Source of the DNA: Bacillus albus
GTDB lineage: Bacteria; Bacillota; Bacilli; Bacillales; Bacillaceae_G
NCBI RefSeq assembly: GCF_001884185.1
Contig: NZ_MAOE01000047.1
Span: forward strand, 1-64,000
Length of the DNA: 64,000 nucleotides
Direction: 5' to 3'
The translations under genes were made by a program, and so were the position numbers. Positions 8,526 to 18,970 of the stretch are shown piece after piece. Within the stretch, counting starts at the first letter, position 1, and each line of letters starts with the position of its first letter. The notes below the pieces were generated by a model, which saw only the letters and a program-made list of their open reading frames with translations, did not search any database and was not told the DNA's origin.

Positions 8526-9368
8526 ATGGACATAAAAGATTTAACTGTATTTTACGAAGTTGCAAAGGAAAGTAATATTTCTCACGCAGCGAAAAATTTG
8601 AACTATGTACAATCTGGTGTAACAATGCGTATGAAACAACTAGAAAATGAATTAGGTGTGCCTTTATTTTACCGTAATGGAAAAGGGGTAACTTTAACTT
8701 CTAACGGTGAGATTTTATTAGCATACGCTAAACAAATTATTCACTTAATGGATCAATCTATAAAAGCGGTTCAAAGTAATGGAACTGATCCTAAAGGCAC
8801 TTTGAAAATCGGGTGTACAGAATCTACAACCGCGGTAAGGCTGCCATCTATATTAACGGCCTATTATGAGAAATACCGAGAAGTCGAATTGATTTTAGAA
8901 ACAAATACGACCGAACAACTAATTAGGCTTGTGTTAGAACGAAAACTAGACGGAGCGTTTATAGCAGGATCTACTCAGCATACTGAATTTCATACAAATG
9001 TATTTCGTGAAGAAGAATTAGTTCTCATTAGTAAAAAACCTTTATCCTCCCTTTCAGACATAGAAGATATGAATTTACTCGCTTTTAGTCACGGTTGCTA
9101 TTATAGAAGTTTATTAGAAGACTGGCTTCAAGAAGAAGACATCTCGCCTAAACGAGTTTTAGAATTCGGAACAATTGAAGCAATACTCGCCTGTGTAAAA
9201 TCAAATATGGGAGTAGCAATTATGATGAAATCTATATTAAATGGTCATGCACATAACTTTTCATTTAATCCTTTACCTAATAGATTCAAAAAAGTTCCTA
9301 CTACTTTTATTACTAGAAAAGACATATATCACTCAGCTGCATTACAAAAATTTATGGAGATGATTTAA
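8526..9368 (+). CDS. LysR-family transcriptional regulator
   Basis: A protein of 280 residues. The first 60 contain the LysR helix-turn-helix (ISHAAKNLNYVQSGVTMRMKQLE..LGVPLFYR). A two-lobed periplasmic-binding-type effector domain follows (KIGCTESTTAVRLP, LVLERKLDGAF, GTIEAILACVKSNMGVAIM). The protein ends slightly early for the family. GGAGGG precedes the ATG. It is divergent from the MFS transporter, its likely target, with about 110 bp between the starts. The next gene begins 2 bp after its stop, so the two are translationally coupled. Confidence 0.92.
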   Translation: MDIKDLTVFYEVAKESNISHAAKNLNYVQSGVTMRMKQLENELGVPLFYRNGKGVTLTSNGEILLAYAKQIIHLMDQSIKAVQSNGTDPKGTLKIGCTESTTAVRLPSILTAYYEKYREVELILETNTTEQLIRLVLERKLDGAFIAGSTQHTEFHTNVFREEELVLISKKPLSSLSDIEDMNLLAFSHGCYYRSLLEDWLQEEDISPKRVLEFGTIEAILACVKSNMGVAIMMKSILNGHAHNFSFNPLPNRFKKVPTTFITRKDIYHSAALQKFMEMI

Positions 9369-9370
9369 CA

Positions 9371-9880
9371 ATGCGTGAAAAGAAAATACGTGGGATGAAG
9401 CGTAAAACAAACACTATGATACAGCGAATTGAAGAACATACAAAAACGTTCCCTTCTGCTTTCTATGACGATGAATATTGGTATATGCCATTACCAGTTT
9501 CCCAAGCTTTTATCGATTCGTATAAAACACCTAGAAAAGTAAAACGATTGTGTATACAAACTCTATTAAATCAAGCAAACCATTTAATAAAAATAAAACC
9601 GAGCGATACACATACATATAGAGTTGTTGTTTTGATTTCTATAGAAAGGTTGTGGGATTCGCAAATCATTATATTTAAAAATGAGAAGTACTTTCATAAT
9701 TTCTTTAATAGAAATAGTGAATTTCAAAAGTGGATTCCTCTTGCAAACGAATCTGATTTTTGGAAAACCTGGGGAATTTCAATTTGTCCTATTGCCCAAA
9801 TGTTGCACTTTCAAGAAGTCATTTATGATGAAGAGGCAATCGAAAAAAAAGAGATTTGGTTTATTGGGGAGTTATCTTAA
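9371..9880 (+). CDS. DUF3916-like hypothetical protein
   Basis: 169 residues, soluble, with a basic N-terminus (MREKKIRGMKRKTNTM). Conserved-looking aromatic blocks follow: FYDDEYWYMPLPVSQAFIDS, TPRKVKRLCIQTLLNQ and ISIERLWDSQIIIF. I associate this pattern with the DUF3916 family of Bacillus, whose function is unknown. The start codon is 2 bp after the LysR stop and uses GGAGATGA inside the LysR end, so the two are probably one transcript. Confidence 0.6.
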   Translation: MREKKIRGMKRKTNTMIQRIEEHTKTFPSAFYDDEYWYMPLPVSQAFIDSYKTPRKVKRLCIQTLLNQANHLIKIKPSDTHTYRVVVLISIERLWDSQIIIFKNEKYFHNFFNRNSEFQKWIPLANESDFWKTWGISICPIAQMLHFQEVIYDEEAIEKKEIWFIGELS

Positions 9881-9912
9881 AAGGGATACTTTCAAATGAA
9901 AAGAGTCGCTCT

Positions 9913-10032
9913 ATGATTTTCGGAGAATACTTGAGAAATATTTGCTACGGTAGAAAAGGCGGCATTGAGCCACCTGAAAAAGAAGTTCACGGCTTAGAAG
10001 AATATGTATCCTACTACTATAATCTAGCATAA
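9913..10032 (+). CDS. Very short ORF or gene fragment
   Basis: ATG at 9913 opens 39 codons (MIFGEYLRNICYGRKGG..., ending EEYVSYYYNLA) that read like real protein. It has no ribosome-binding site and stays open upstream to about 9880, in a different frame from the DUF3916-like gene. It may be the displaced tail of that gene after a frameshift, or a relic of another gene. Function unknown. Confidence 0.3.
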   Translation: MIFGEYLRNICYGRKGGIEPPEKEVHGLEEYVSYYYNLA

Positions 10033-10035
10033 TAG

Positions 10036-10072
10036 AAAAAGGTATACCAAAACGTCGGTATACCTTTTCTCC
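10036..10072. terminator. Bidirectional terminator
   Basis: AAAAGGTATACC and GGTATACCTTTT form a 12-bp stem between convergent genes, with a T-rich tail on the plus strand and A/T-rich sequence on the minus strand. Confidence 0.85.
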
Positions 10073-10080
10073 TATCTCAC

Positions 10081-11061
<981 letters not shown>

Positions 11062-11228
11062 TTAATGAGATTTACACGAAATAGAAGATATACTTTCATT
11101 ATTTTTATAAGCTTATATGAAAATTCCAATCTTACAAATACAATTCCCCTATATGATTACTATACTATTTATTTTCTATATCCCTCCTATTCACATATAA
11201 CTCCCTATTAATTACAGTTCATCAATAA

Positions 11229-11287
11229 AAAAAGCCATAATTTATTTAGAGGACACTTCTGTATCCCTAAATAAATGTATGGCTTAT
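11229..11287 (-). terminator. Terminator of the FAD monooxygenase gene
   Basis: An AAGCCATA...TATGGCTT stem with an inner TTTATTTAG/CTAAATAAA stem; on the minus strand it is followed by TTTTTTT. It lies about 120 bases after the monooxygenase stop. Confidence 0.75.
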
Positions 11288-11405
11288 CTCAAATATCTCC
11301 GGCCTCGATTAACTTGTCGAAATTAATCATACCAAACCTATTAATATTTGTGAATATTATTTTTTCAGTAAAGTGAAGCATATAAGACAATACTTCCATA
11401 GCTAC

Positions 11406-13025
11406 TTAAAAACTACATAATAAATTACTCATTACCTTCTCCAGTATTACATCTGGATTTACCACTGCTTTTTCCGAACGCCATCCAATAAAGCCGTCTG
11501 GTCTAATTAATACAATTCCTTCATTCTCTATCCCATATAATTGACGAAAAACATTTTCTTGAGCAATAAAATCTCCGCTTAACCCAACTCGATACACTTT
11601 AATATTTATTCCTAATTTAGATGAAACATCAAATACAGCTTCAGCCCAAGAACTATTGTCTACTCCAGTAAGTAATACAAAATTGTTACCAAGTAAGTCT
11701 AATATAGAAACTTCTTTCCCTTTATACCCCCCCCAAAAGTGCGGTGCTCGTGTTCCAGGTCTTCCATTCAAATCTACGATATCCATTCTATGTGGAGTGG
11801 CTGATTCATCTAGTATTGCTTCTGAACAATACTGAAACCCGACAGTTACAGCTAAACCATTCATATTATTCAAACTGCCTTCCTCCCTATTCGCAGCACG
11901 GAACAACAAACTACTCGCATACTCCGTCGTTAATTCTGCAACAGGATACCTCTCTTCATGATATGTTTCTAACAATTTTGGATTTGCCTTCCCTTTTATA
12001 ACAGCCGCTAATTTCCAAGCTAGATTGTGCGCATCTTGTATCCCTGTATTTGAACCAAACCCTCCAGTTGGCGGCATAATATGTGCAGAATCGCCAACTA
12101 AAAAAATGCGATTATCTTGAAATTTTGTAGCAGTACTTTCAGCCGCTTCCCACGGTAAAACACTTACTATTTCCGGCTCAACATTTGTGCTTCCAATTGC
12201 TGTTTGAATGATTTGTTTACAACGTTCTATAGTGAAATCCTCTGGTCGCTCTCCTTTTAATGGATCGTAGGATACATGGTAAATCCATCTTCTTTCGTTA
12301 TCAACTGGAATAAGCGCACCAAGAACTTCCGGATGAAGTACCATAGTAAAACCAAATGCATCTCCTTGCATAAACTCACTTAAATCCGCTTCAAAATAAA
12401 CATTCATATAATAGCCACCGATTGTACCTCGTCCCTCAGTACTTATCCCTAGCTGCTTACGTATTTTACTTTTCGCTCCATCCGCTGCAATTACATAATC
12501 ACAATGAATAATACTTTCTTCTTCCGTTTCGCGATTCCGAATCGTTGCAATTACTCCTTGCTCATTTTGTTCATAAGAAACTAATTCATGATAAAAAGAT
12601 AATTCTCCTCCTAAAGTTCTCGCTTCTTGTAACATCATCTCTTCTAAAGTAATTTGATAACAAGCCGTTTGTTTTGATGGACTAACCTCTTCTATTTTTT
12701 GAAGTAACTTCTCATCGTTTCCATACTGAGTCGCCCGCATTTTTGCTAATTCTTCCTTATTCGCCTCAGCTATTGTATGAACTGCTATTCTTCCTCGGCA
12801 ATTTTCTAATGCTTTACCCGCCGATCTAATTTTTTGTTCTAAACCCAATTCTCGAAATAACTCCATCGTACGAAAAGTGATTCCACCTGCTTTTGGATGA
12901 ATTGCAGTAGACGGGTGCCTTTCAACCAGTGAATAATCAACGTTATGTTTTGCAAGGAATAGCGCAGATGCTAACCCTGATAATCCTCCTCCAACAATTA
13001 AAACTGGTACGTAATTCAATTTCAT
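11406..13025 (-). CDS. FAD-dependent aromatic-ring hydroxylase-like monooxygenase
   Basis: 539 residues of the PheA/TfdB/MhpA group of flavin monooxygenases. It has the N-terminal Rossmann motif VLIVGGGLSGLASALFLAKH, the DG-type motif CDYVIAADGAKSKIRKQLGI, and the second FAD motif NRIFLVGDSAHIMPPTGGFG. The C-terminal thioredoxin-like domain typical of phenol hydroxylases follows (about 400-535). These enzymes hydroxylate phenolic or polyketide substrates using NAD(P)H and O2. I chose the ATG preceded by GGAGGG at 13025. It is a single-gene unit with its own terminator. Antibiotic or phenolic detoxification is possible but not shown. Confidence 0.85.
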   Translation of the reverse strand: MKLNYVPVLIVGGGLSGLASALFLAKHNVDYSLVERHPSTAIHPKAGGITFRTMELFRELGLEQKIRSAGKALENCRGRIAVHTIAEANKEELAKMRATQYGNDEKLLQKIEEVSPSKQTACYQITLEEMMLQEARTLGGELSFYHELVSYEQNEQGVIATIRNRETEEESIIHCDYVIAADGAKSKIRKQLGISTEGRGTIGGYYMNVYFEADLSEFMQGDAFGFTMVLHPEVLGALIPVDNERRWIYHVSYDPLKGERPEDFTIERCKQIIQTAIGSTNVEPEIVSVLPWEAAESTATKFQDNRIFLVGDSAHIMPPTGGFGSNTGIQDAHNLAWKLAAVIKGKANPKLLETYHEERYPVAELTTEYASSLLFRAANREEGSLNNMNGLAVTVGFQYCSEAILDESATPHRMDIVDLNGRPGTRAPHFWGGYKGKEVSILDLLGNNFVLLTGVDNSSWAEAVFDVSSKLGINIKVYRVGLSGDFIAQENVFRQLYGIENEGIVLIRPDGFIGWRSEKAVVNPDVILEKVMSNLLCSF

Positions 13026-13249
13026 ATATTTACCCTCCACATCATTGTTCTGAGCTCAGTGACATAAATATAATCAAAAAAATAACAAAGATATAGACTT
13101 ATATTTCATTTTAAATTATCATATAGATAGATTACGCCCCAAATTACTTTTACTTTTTCATACATCTATAATCTGCTTGAATTATGCGTGTATGAAAGAG
13201 TAAAACGAAACAACTCACTTTAGTAAACACTAAAATAATAAAAACATGA

Positions 13250-13303
13250 TAAGCAGTCGTAACCCTATAAGTTATACAGGGTACGACTGCTTATTTTTTT
13301 AAA
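13250..13303 (+). terminator. Strong hairpin without a gene in front of it
   Basis: AAGCAGTCGTAACCCT pairs with AGGGTaCGACTGCTT around a short loop and is followed by ATTTTTTT on the plus strand. No plus-strand gene precedes it for over 3 kb. The stretch 13026-13481 otherwise holds only the start regions of the flanking divergent genes, so this may end a small RNA or be a relic. Confidence 0.65.
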
Positions 13304-13481
13304 ACTTCAACCCTTCTAGTATGTAACCCTTTTTTATCCCCTATCATTATCAACACATAAAATTTCATTCGTCTCGATTTTCTTTCCCAATATTGCAGCT
13401 CATTCAACAATCATGTAGCATTACCGTATCGATGTAATGGTTCATCATCTTAAACCTTTCGACTAATTTTTTGGAGGTAAA

Positions 13482-13826
13482 GTGATTGAAATGAATAAAC
13501 AAGAACAATTAAATGTTATAAAAAAAGATTTTATTGATTCACAAAAAGTATTATTGGCAATTGGCGATGAAACACGTCAAGCTATTTTGTTAGTTCTCAT
13601 GGAAACGGAATGTCAAACCGGATTACGTGTAGGAGAAATTACGAAGCAAACACACCTTTCTCGACCAGCAGTATCGCATCACCTTAGAATTTTACGAGAA
13701 GCGGGTATTATTTTAATGCGAAAAGAAGGTACAAAAAACTTTTATTATATTGATATACGTACAAAATTAGGTGTATTAAAAAATCTTGTATTAGATATCG
13801 AAAAGCTATTGCACAACTTTTATTGA
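13482..13826 (+). CDS. ArsR-family transcriptional regulator
   Basis: 114 residues, a single winged helix domain: LAIGDETRQAILLVLME, then the recognition region THLSRPAVSHHLRILREAGI, and the wing KEGTKNFYYID. It has no obvious metal-binding cysteine pair, so it probably senses something other than a heavy metal. It starts either at GTG 13482, very close to GGAGGT, or at ATG 13491. It lies 18 bp before an alcohol-dehydrogenase-like gene in the same direction and is probably its local regulator. Confidence 0.88.
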   Translation: MIEMNKQEQLNVIKKDFIDSQKVLLAIGDETRQAILLVLMETECQTGLRVGEITKQTHLSRPAVSHHLRILREAGIILMRKEGTKNFYYIDIRTKLGVLKNLVLDIEKLLHNFY

Positions 13827-13844
13827 AATGTGGAGGTATAAGAA

Positions 13845-14843
13845 ATGAAAGCAATGATAATTGATAAATACGGAAAAGTTCCAATGCGTATGGCAGAGGT
13901 ACCTACTCCTGAAATAAATGAGCATGAGGTGCTTGCAGAAATTCATGCAGCTAGTATTAATCCTATTGACTTTAAAATACGCGATGGAAAAGTAAAGATG
14001 TTACTTAAATATGAAATGCCCCTAATCCTTGGCAATGACTTTTCCGGTGTTATCGTAAAGGTTGGATCAAAAGTAACTCGTTTTAAAGTCGGCGATGAAA
14101 TATATGCACGTCCAAGAAAAAATAAGATCGGTACTTTCGCGGAATATATAGCCATTCATGAGGATGATATAGCTTTAAAACCAAAAAATTTAAGTTTTGA
14201 GGAAGCGGCATCAATTCCACTCGTTGGCTTAACATCATATCAAGCATTACATGACATTATGCACTTACAAAACGGACAAAAGATTTTAATTCACGCTGGC
14301 TCTGGTGGTGTTGGTACTTTTGCAATTCAGTTAGCAAAAATAATGGGTGCTACCGTTACAACGACTGCTAGTGAAGCTGGTGCCGATTTAGTAAAGTCTC
14401 TTGGCGCAGATGAAATTATTAATTACAAAACAGAAAAATTTGAAGAAATACTAAAAGATTATGATGCAGTATTTGATACAATCGGCGGTACAACACTTGA
14501 AAAATCATTCGATATTATAAAAAGCGGCGGCAACATCGTTTCCGTTTCAGGAATGCCAAATGCTCGTTTCGGTAAAGAATTTGGTTCCGGATTTTTCAAA
14601 ACACTCTTATTTTCATTAGCAAGTAGAAAACTTACTGCACTTGAAAAGAAGCATCATGCGCAATATTCATTTTTATTTATGAAGCCAAGCGGAGATCAAT
14701 TACGTACTATCGCAAATTATATTGAAGCAGGTGAAATCAAACCGGTAATCGATCGAGTTTTCCCTTTTGAAGATGCTCAAAAAGCAATGGAATATTCAGA
14801 AGCTGGAAGAGCAAAAGGAAAAATAATCGTAAAAATAAAATAA
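13845..14843 (+). CDS. Zinc-independent alcohol dehydrogenase / quinone oxidoreductase-like protein
   Basis: 332 residues of the medium-chain dehydrogenase/reductase superfamily: a GroES-like N-terminal half (AASINPIDFKIRDG, GNDFSGVIVKVGSKVTRFKVGDEI) and a Rossmann half with ILIHAGSGGVGTFAIQLAK. The catalytic-zinc cysteine and histidine of true alcohol dehydrogenases are absent, which places it with NADPH:quinone reductases and enone reductases. A strong ribosome-binding site (GGAGG) precedes the ATG. It forms an operon with the ArsR gene and is closed by a terminator at 14848. Confidence 0.88.
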   Translation: MKAMIIDKYGKVPMRMAEVPTPEINEHEVLAEIHAASINPIDFKIRDGKVKMLLKYEMPLILGNDFSGVIVKVGSKVTRFKVGDEIYARPRKNKIGTFAEYIAIHEDDIALKPKNLSFEEAASIPLVGLTSYQALHDIMHLQNGQKILIHAGSGGVGTFAIQLAKIMGATVTTTASEAGADLVKSLGADEIINYKTEKFEEILKDYDAVFDTIGGTTLEKSFDIIKSGGNIVSVSGMPNARFGKEFGSGFFKTLLFSLASRKLTALEKKHHAQYSFLFMKPSGDQLRTIANYIEAGEIKPVIDRVFPFEDAQKAMEYSEAGRAKGKIIVKIK

Positions 14844-14847
14844 TAAT

Positions 14848-14884
14848 AAAGACTCCATTTTCTTAAAATGGGGTCTTTATATTT
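14848..14884 (+). terminator. Rho-independent terminator
   Basis: AAAGACTCCATTTT and AAAATGGGGTCTTT pair around a short loop, followed by ATATTT, directly after the oxidoreductase stop. Confidence 0.85.
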
Positions 14885-15020
14885 ACTGTTAAATAGACAT
14901 AGTGCAGTGAAATCCTTACAATAGATTGCAAGGGGAAATATCATATTATACTTTTAGCTAATTTTACAAAGAATACATACGTACAAATACATAATAAAAA
15001 ATAAACAAGGAGGAGATAAA

Positions 15021-16487
15021 ATGACTAAAAATAATGAAGCTGGTTGGAATTTAGATAATAGTTATACGACTCTGCCGCAATCATTTTATACAGAACTTCC
15101 ACCTACTCCCGTAAGTTCACCGGAGCTAGTTAAACTAAACCATTCACTCGCAATATCTCTTGGCTTTAATCCTGAAGAATTGAAAAAAGAAGTTGAAATT
15201 GCTGTTTTTGCTGGTAATGCACTCCCAGAAGGAGCTCACCCATTAGCACAAGCATATGCTGGTCATCAATTCGGACATTTTAATATGTTAGGCGACGGTC
15301 GCGCTCTTTTAATTGGTGAACAAATTACTCCTTCAGGTAAACGTTTTGACATTCAACTAAAAGGTTCTGGCCCTACGCCGTATTCACGCCGCGGTGATGG
15401 TCGTGCTGCACTCGGTCCGATGCTACGTGAGTATATTATTAGTGAAGCAATGTATGCACTCGATATTCCGACTACTCGCAGTTTAGCAGTTGTCACAACT
15501 GGTGAACCAACCTATCGTGAAACAAAGTTACCTGGAGCAATTTTAACTAGAGTAGCAAGTAGCCATATACGCGTCGGCACATTTCAATATGCTGCAGCTC
15601 GTGGTTCTATCGATGACCTTAAATCACTAGCTGACTATACGATAAAAAGACATTATCCAGAAATTGAAGCTCATGAAAACCGATATACTGCATTACTACA
15701 AGAAGTCATAAAAAAACAAGCAAGTCTCATCGCTAAATGGCAACTTGTTGGATTTATCCACGGTGTAATGAACACTGACAATATAACGATTAGTGGAGAA
15801 ACGATTGATTATGGCCCTTGTGCATTTATGGACAATTACGACCAAGGAACCGTATTTAGCTCTATTGATACACAAGGTCGCTACGCATATGGAAATCAAC
15901 CATATATGGCCGCGTGGGACCTGGCGCGACTAGCAGAATCTTTAATACCAATTCTGCATGAAGATGAAGAAGAAGCATTAAAGATTGCTCAAGACGAAAT
16001 TTCAAAATTTAGCGTACAGTATGAAAACCAGTGGTTTCTTGGAATGAAAAAGAAATTAGGACTATTTAGCAACGAGGTACAAGATCAATCACTTATTGAG
16101 CAACTTTTAAAAATGATGGAGAAACATAAAGCGGATTACACAAATACATTCCGTTCACTAACTCTTGATACGATCGAAAATACAGCTCTATTTGAAAGTC
16201 CTGAATTTAAAGAATGGTACAAACTGTGGCAATCTCGATTAGAAAGACAAGAAGAATCGAAAGAAAACGCCTACGAAATGATGAAAAATAATAACCCATC
16301 CATCATTCCAAGAAACCACCGCGTAGAAGAAGCACTAGAAGCAGCTGTCACAAATGGCGACTATAGCGTAATGGAGAAACTTCTTGAAGCGCTATCCAAT
16401 CCTTATGCTTATACAACAGATCATGAAGAATACTGCGTTCCACCTGTACCGACGAATCGTCCTTATCGTACTTTTTGTGGGACTTGA
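15021..16487 (+). CDS. selO: Protein adenylyltransferase SelO (YdiU family)
   Basis: 488 residues, the usual length for bacterial SelO. This pseudokinase-fold enzyme transfers AMP from ATP to protein hydroxyl groups and is linked to redox stress. The signatures are clear: [64 protein letters not shown] and [10 protein letters not shown]. The C-terminus is PYRTFCGT; the cysteine sits where animal SelO carries selenocysteine. AAGGAGGAG lies before the ATG. It is a single gene, with a terminator shared with the Phr end downstream. Confidence 0.95.
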   Translation: MTKNNEAGWNLDNSYTTLPQSFYTELPPTPVSSPELVKLNHSLAISLGFNPEELKKEVEIAVFAGNALPEGAHPLAQAYAGHQFGHFNMLGDGRALLIGEQITPSGKRFDIQLKGSGPTPYSRRGDGRAALGPMLREYIISEAMYALDIPTTRSLAVVTTGEPTYRETKLPGAILTRVASSHIRVGTFQYAAARGSIDDLKSLADYTIKRHYPEIEAHENRYTALLQEVIKKQASLIAKWQLVGFIHGVMNTDNITISGETIDYGPCAFMDNYDQGTVFSSIDTQGRYAYGNQPYMAAWDLARLAESLIPILHEDEEEALKIAQDEISKFSVQYENQWFLGMKKKLGLFSNEVQDQSLIEQLLKMMEKHKADYTNTFRSLTLDTIENTALFESPEFKEWYKLWQSRLERQEESKENAYEMMKNNNPSIIPRNHRVEEALEAAVTNGDYSVMEKLLEALSNPYAYTTDHEEYCVPPVPTNRPYRTFCGT

Positions 16488-16641
16488 TTATGTAATACTT
16501 TTAGAAAGGTGTATTCTTATAATTAGGTGCACCTTTCAGAATAACCTTATTACTTTTTCTGGAACTAACTTTCATGCTAAAGCTAAAGAAACAATAAATC
16601 TCCTAGATTAAATATACGTGTCCCATGAGTTACACAAAATA

Positions 16642-16697
16642 AAAACAGTCTGCCACATCCTAAATTAGGATGTGGCAGACTGTTTTTATTTTTTATT
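16642..16697. terminator. Strong bidirectional terminator
   Basis: A stem of about 20 bp (AAAACAGTCTGCCACATCCT and its complement) with U-rich tails on both strands, between convergent selO and the phr gene. Confidence 0.9.
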
Positions 16698-16710
16698 ATA
16701 TGCTTGTTTT

Positions 16711-16845
16711 TCAACCGCCAGTATGTCCTTCAGAATACTTAATAACATCTACAGACTTTACACTCTCTTTTGAATCTACAAAACCACCGAACGTAAAGGT
16801 TACAGCTGTTAAGATTCCTAATAAACTAATAGTTACTTTTTTCAT
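16711..16845 (-). CDS. Phr signalling peptide precursor ending in GHTGG
   Basis: A 44-residue secreted pre-peptide that overlaps the rap stop codon (ATGA). It has a lysine start and hydrophobic signal (MKKVTISLLGILTAVTFTFG), then a polar tail ending KYSEGHTGG. Phr precursors are exported and cleaved, and the last five or so residues are imported by Opp to inhibit the cognate Rap. From memory, GHTGG is the pentapeptide reported for the Rap-Phr pair of B. anthracis plasmid pXO1 (BXA0205), so the mature signal is predicted to be GHTGG. The frame is directly visible; processing is inference. Confidence 0.85.
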   Translation of the reverse strand: MKKVTISLLGILTAVTFTFGGFVDSKESVKSVDVIKYSEGHTGG

Positions 16846-17936
16846 TTTAGTCCCTCCCTCTCTAAAGCTTTTTTTCTTGATTGAGAACTTGAATAGAAAT
16901 ATTCACTTGCTTTGAGTGTATTGCCTTCTTCATAGTATTTTAAGGCTAATGATTCTTCATATTTTTCTATATTCTCATATAGTTCTTCTCGATTGAAGTA
17001 TTCAATTCCTTTTAAAACAATATTTTCAAACTCATTCGCAGCTAAATTGTCATTCATGGACTTTAAGATCATTAGACGGTGATAGAATTCTTCATTTTTC
17101 AACTCACCACAAATTGTTAATGCTTTTTCAATAAGTGTATTTGCAGTTTCTTTATTTTTCAATTTAAAATGTTCTCTCGCCTCAATGAATAGAGCTTTAT
17201 AATTATTTGGAGATTTTTCATTTACTTCACTAATATATCGAATAGCTAGTTCAGATAAATTTTGACTGCCGTATAAAAACGCTAAATTGTGACGGCTATA
17301 GAGACTAGCATGTTCTTCCCCTAGTCTTTTAAATACATCTAATGCCGAGATTAAGTATTCTTCCGCTAACTCATACTCTTTTAGGTGAATACACGTTAAT
17401 CCATAAAGATTGTCACAATACCCTATATTTAATTCAAAATCACGATGTTTAGCATAGATTTCTTTAGCCATCGAAACTTGTTTTAATGCCAAGACATATT
17501 GCTGTTTATGACAACTAAAAGTAGACAGTTTGAAATAGAATTCTGCGTGTTCCAATTCATCTGGAAGTTGAAGCAATTTCTTTTCAGCTTCTTCATATAG
17601 TTCTTTAGCCGAGATATAGTTTCCAGTTATAGTGGAATGCATCGCTTTAAAAAAACAATAATAATATGATAATAAATTATCAGATGTTTTCCCTAGTTCT
17701 TCTATTTTATTAAAACTATCTTTACTAATACTTAAGCTATCTATTAGATACTGATATCTAAACTCTAATAGAGCGTAATATAACTGCACGTTTGGATCAT
17801 TATCAATACCTTGGATTTGCTTATCAATTTCATTTTTCAAATTTCTTGATTCTGTTATATTTCTTTTACGAATTTCATGATATAAATCGCTTAACATGTG
17901 TATGATTCTTTCATTTCCTTTTATTTGGACGTTCAT
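16842..17936 (-). CDS. Rap-family response regulator aspartate phosphatase
   Basis: 364 residues, typical Rap length. An N-terminal three-helix region (residues 1-70) is followed by tetratricopeptide repeats (about 95-350), e.g. YISAKELYEEAEKKLLQLPD, YDNLYGLTCIHLKEYELAEEYL and ALKYYEEGNTLKASEYFYSS. Rap proteins dephosphorylate Spo0F to delay sporulation, or bind ComA-type regulators, and are inhibited by a Phr pentapeptide. The phr gene overlaps its stop by one ATGA. The ATG is preceded by AAGGGGG. The target here cannot be read, but Spo0F is likely given the Phr terminus. Confidence 0.9.
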   Translation of the reverse strand: MNVQIKGNERIIHMLSDLYHEIRKRNITESRNLKNEIDKQIQGIDNDPNVQLYYALLEFRYQYLIDSLSISKDSFNKIEELGKTSDNLLSYYYCFFKAMHSTITGNYISAKELYEEAEKKLLQLPDELEHAEFYFKLSTFSCHKQQYVLALKQVSMAKEIYAKHRDFELNIGYCDNLYGLTCIHLKEYELAEEYLISALDVFKRLGEEHASLYSRHNLAFLYGSQNLSELAIRYISEVNEKSPNNYKALFIEAREHFKLKNKETANTLIEKALTICGELKNEEFYHRLMILKSMNDNLAANEFENIVLKGIEYFNREELYENIEKYEESLALKYYEEGNTLKASEYFYSSSQSRKKALEREGLK

Positions 17937-18223
17937 ATCATAGCCCCCTTTGTTTACTTATTTTCATTCTCATATTACCATAATTAACTTTCTTTTCTGA
18001 CTTTATAGTATTGAGAAACTTTTTAAGGAACAAATACCAATAAGATTTTTATTAAATGGAGAACTCTATCTTTGAACTTAAGTTATGATACCAAAAGGAG
18101 AGAAGTAAGTTTTTACCACCACTTATATTTTGCTGTTATCCTTTAATCTCCTTAACTTCACTGACTTTATGAACGCTAATAAGCGCTTTGCAGAATAAAT
18201 CCTTTCATTCGTTCATCTTCACA

Positions 18224-18838
18224 TTAATTATTATAAAACTCATCTCTCATCAACTCCGCAACCTCCCTACTCCCCTCACTACCAACTTTCTCAAGTTTTT
18301 CCACAACTAATTTTCTTCTTTCCACAGAATGATTTTGACTTAACTTTGCTTTCCCTTCTATTTTATTTATCTTTATTTTGAATCCAACTATTCCCCTACT
18401 TAATCCTGCCATATAATTCGAATCTACCTCATTTAGCGAGTATGTACTCTGTGGATCTTCATATTTATGTACTAACTCTTGAAGTGAATTTAATAATTCT
18501 TGTTCATCCTCAACAATTTTCAACTCTCCATATACATGTACTGCAACATAATTCCATGTTGGTACTGCATTGTTTGTTTCATACCATGACGGAGAGATGT
18601 AACTATGTGGTCCTTGAAATATAGCTAGTACTTGCTGAGTCCCAATATCTTTCCACTGTTCATTCGGACGTGCGAAGTGACCATGTAACGTGAGTGTTTC
18701 CCTGTTTAATAACAACGGTAAATGCGTTGCATAGGGTTCCCCGTTATGTTGAGAAAATAATGTCGCAAAGCTATTTTGTTCCATTATTTCGTATTTCATC
18801 TCTTCATCTTGTATTGCAAAATATTTTGGTATATACAT
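18224..18838 (-). CDS. FMN-binding protein of the PaiB family
   Basis: About 204 residues of the PaiB FMN-binding split-barrel family: [57 protein letters not shown], and a conserved basic C-terminus with [12 protein letters not shown]. subtilis PaiB acts with PaiA in repressing protease and sporulation genes, but many members are simply flavin-binding. ATG 18838 has AGAGGGAG three bases ahead and fits the family's start; an upstream ATG at 18889 does not. It is an isolated gene; the 285 bp upstream of rap show nothing recognisable. Confidence 0.88.
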   Translation of the reverse strand: MYIPKYFAIQDEEMKYEIMEQNSFATLFSQHNGEPYATHLPLLLNRETLTLHGHFARPNEQWKDIGTQQVLAIFQGPHSYISPSWYETNNAVPTWNYVAVHVYGELKIVEDEQELLNSLQELVHKYEDPQSTYSLNEVDSNYMAGLSRGIVGFKIKINKIEGKAKLSQNHSVERRKLVVEKLEKVGSEGSREVAELMRDEFYNN

Positions 18839-18939
18839 AAACTCCCTCTTTTCTATTTTATTTCCTATTATATTTAATAATCGCATCAATCAACAGGGAC
18901 AGTTTTCCATTATTTTATAGTGGCAGCTTTCAATTAAAA

Positions 18940-18970
18940 AAGAATAGGTCGCATATACTCAATGCGACCT
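18940..18970 (-). terminator. Terminator of the GrpB gene
   Basis: GGTCGCAT and ATGCGACC form a stem followed on the minus strand by a TTCTTTTTT tract, overlapping the end of the GrpB-family gene. Confidence 0.85.
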
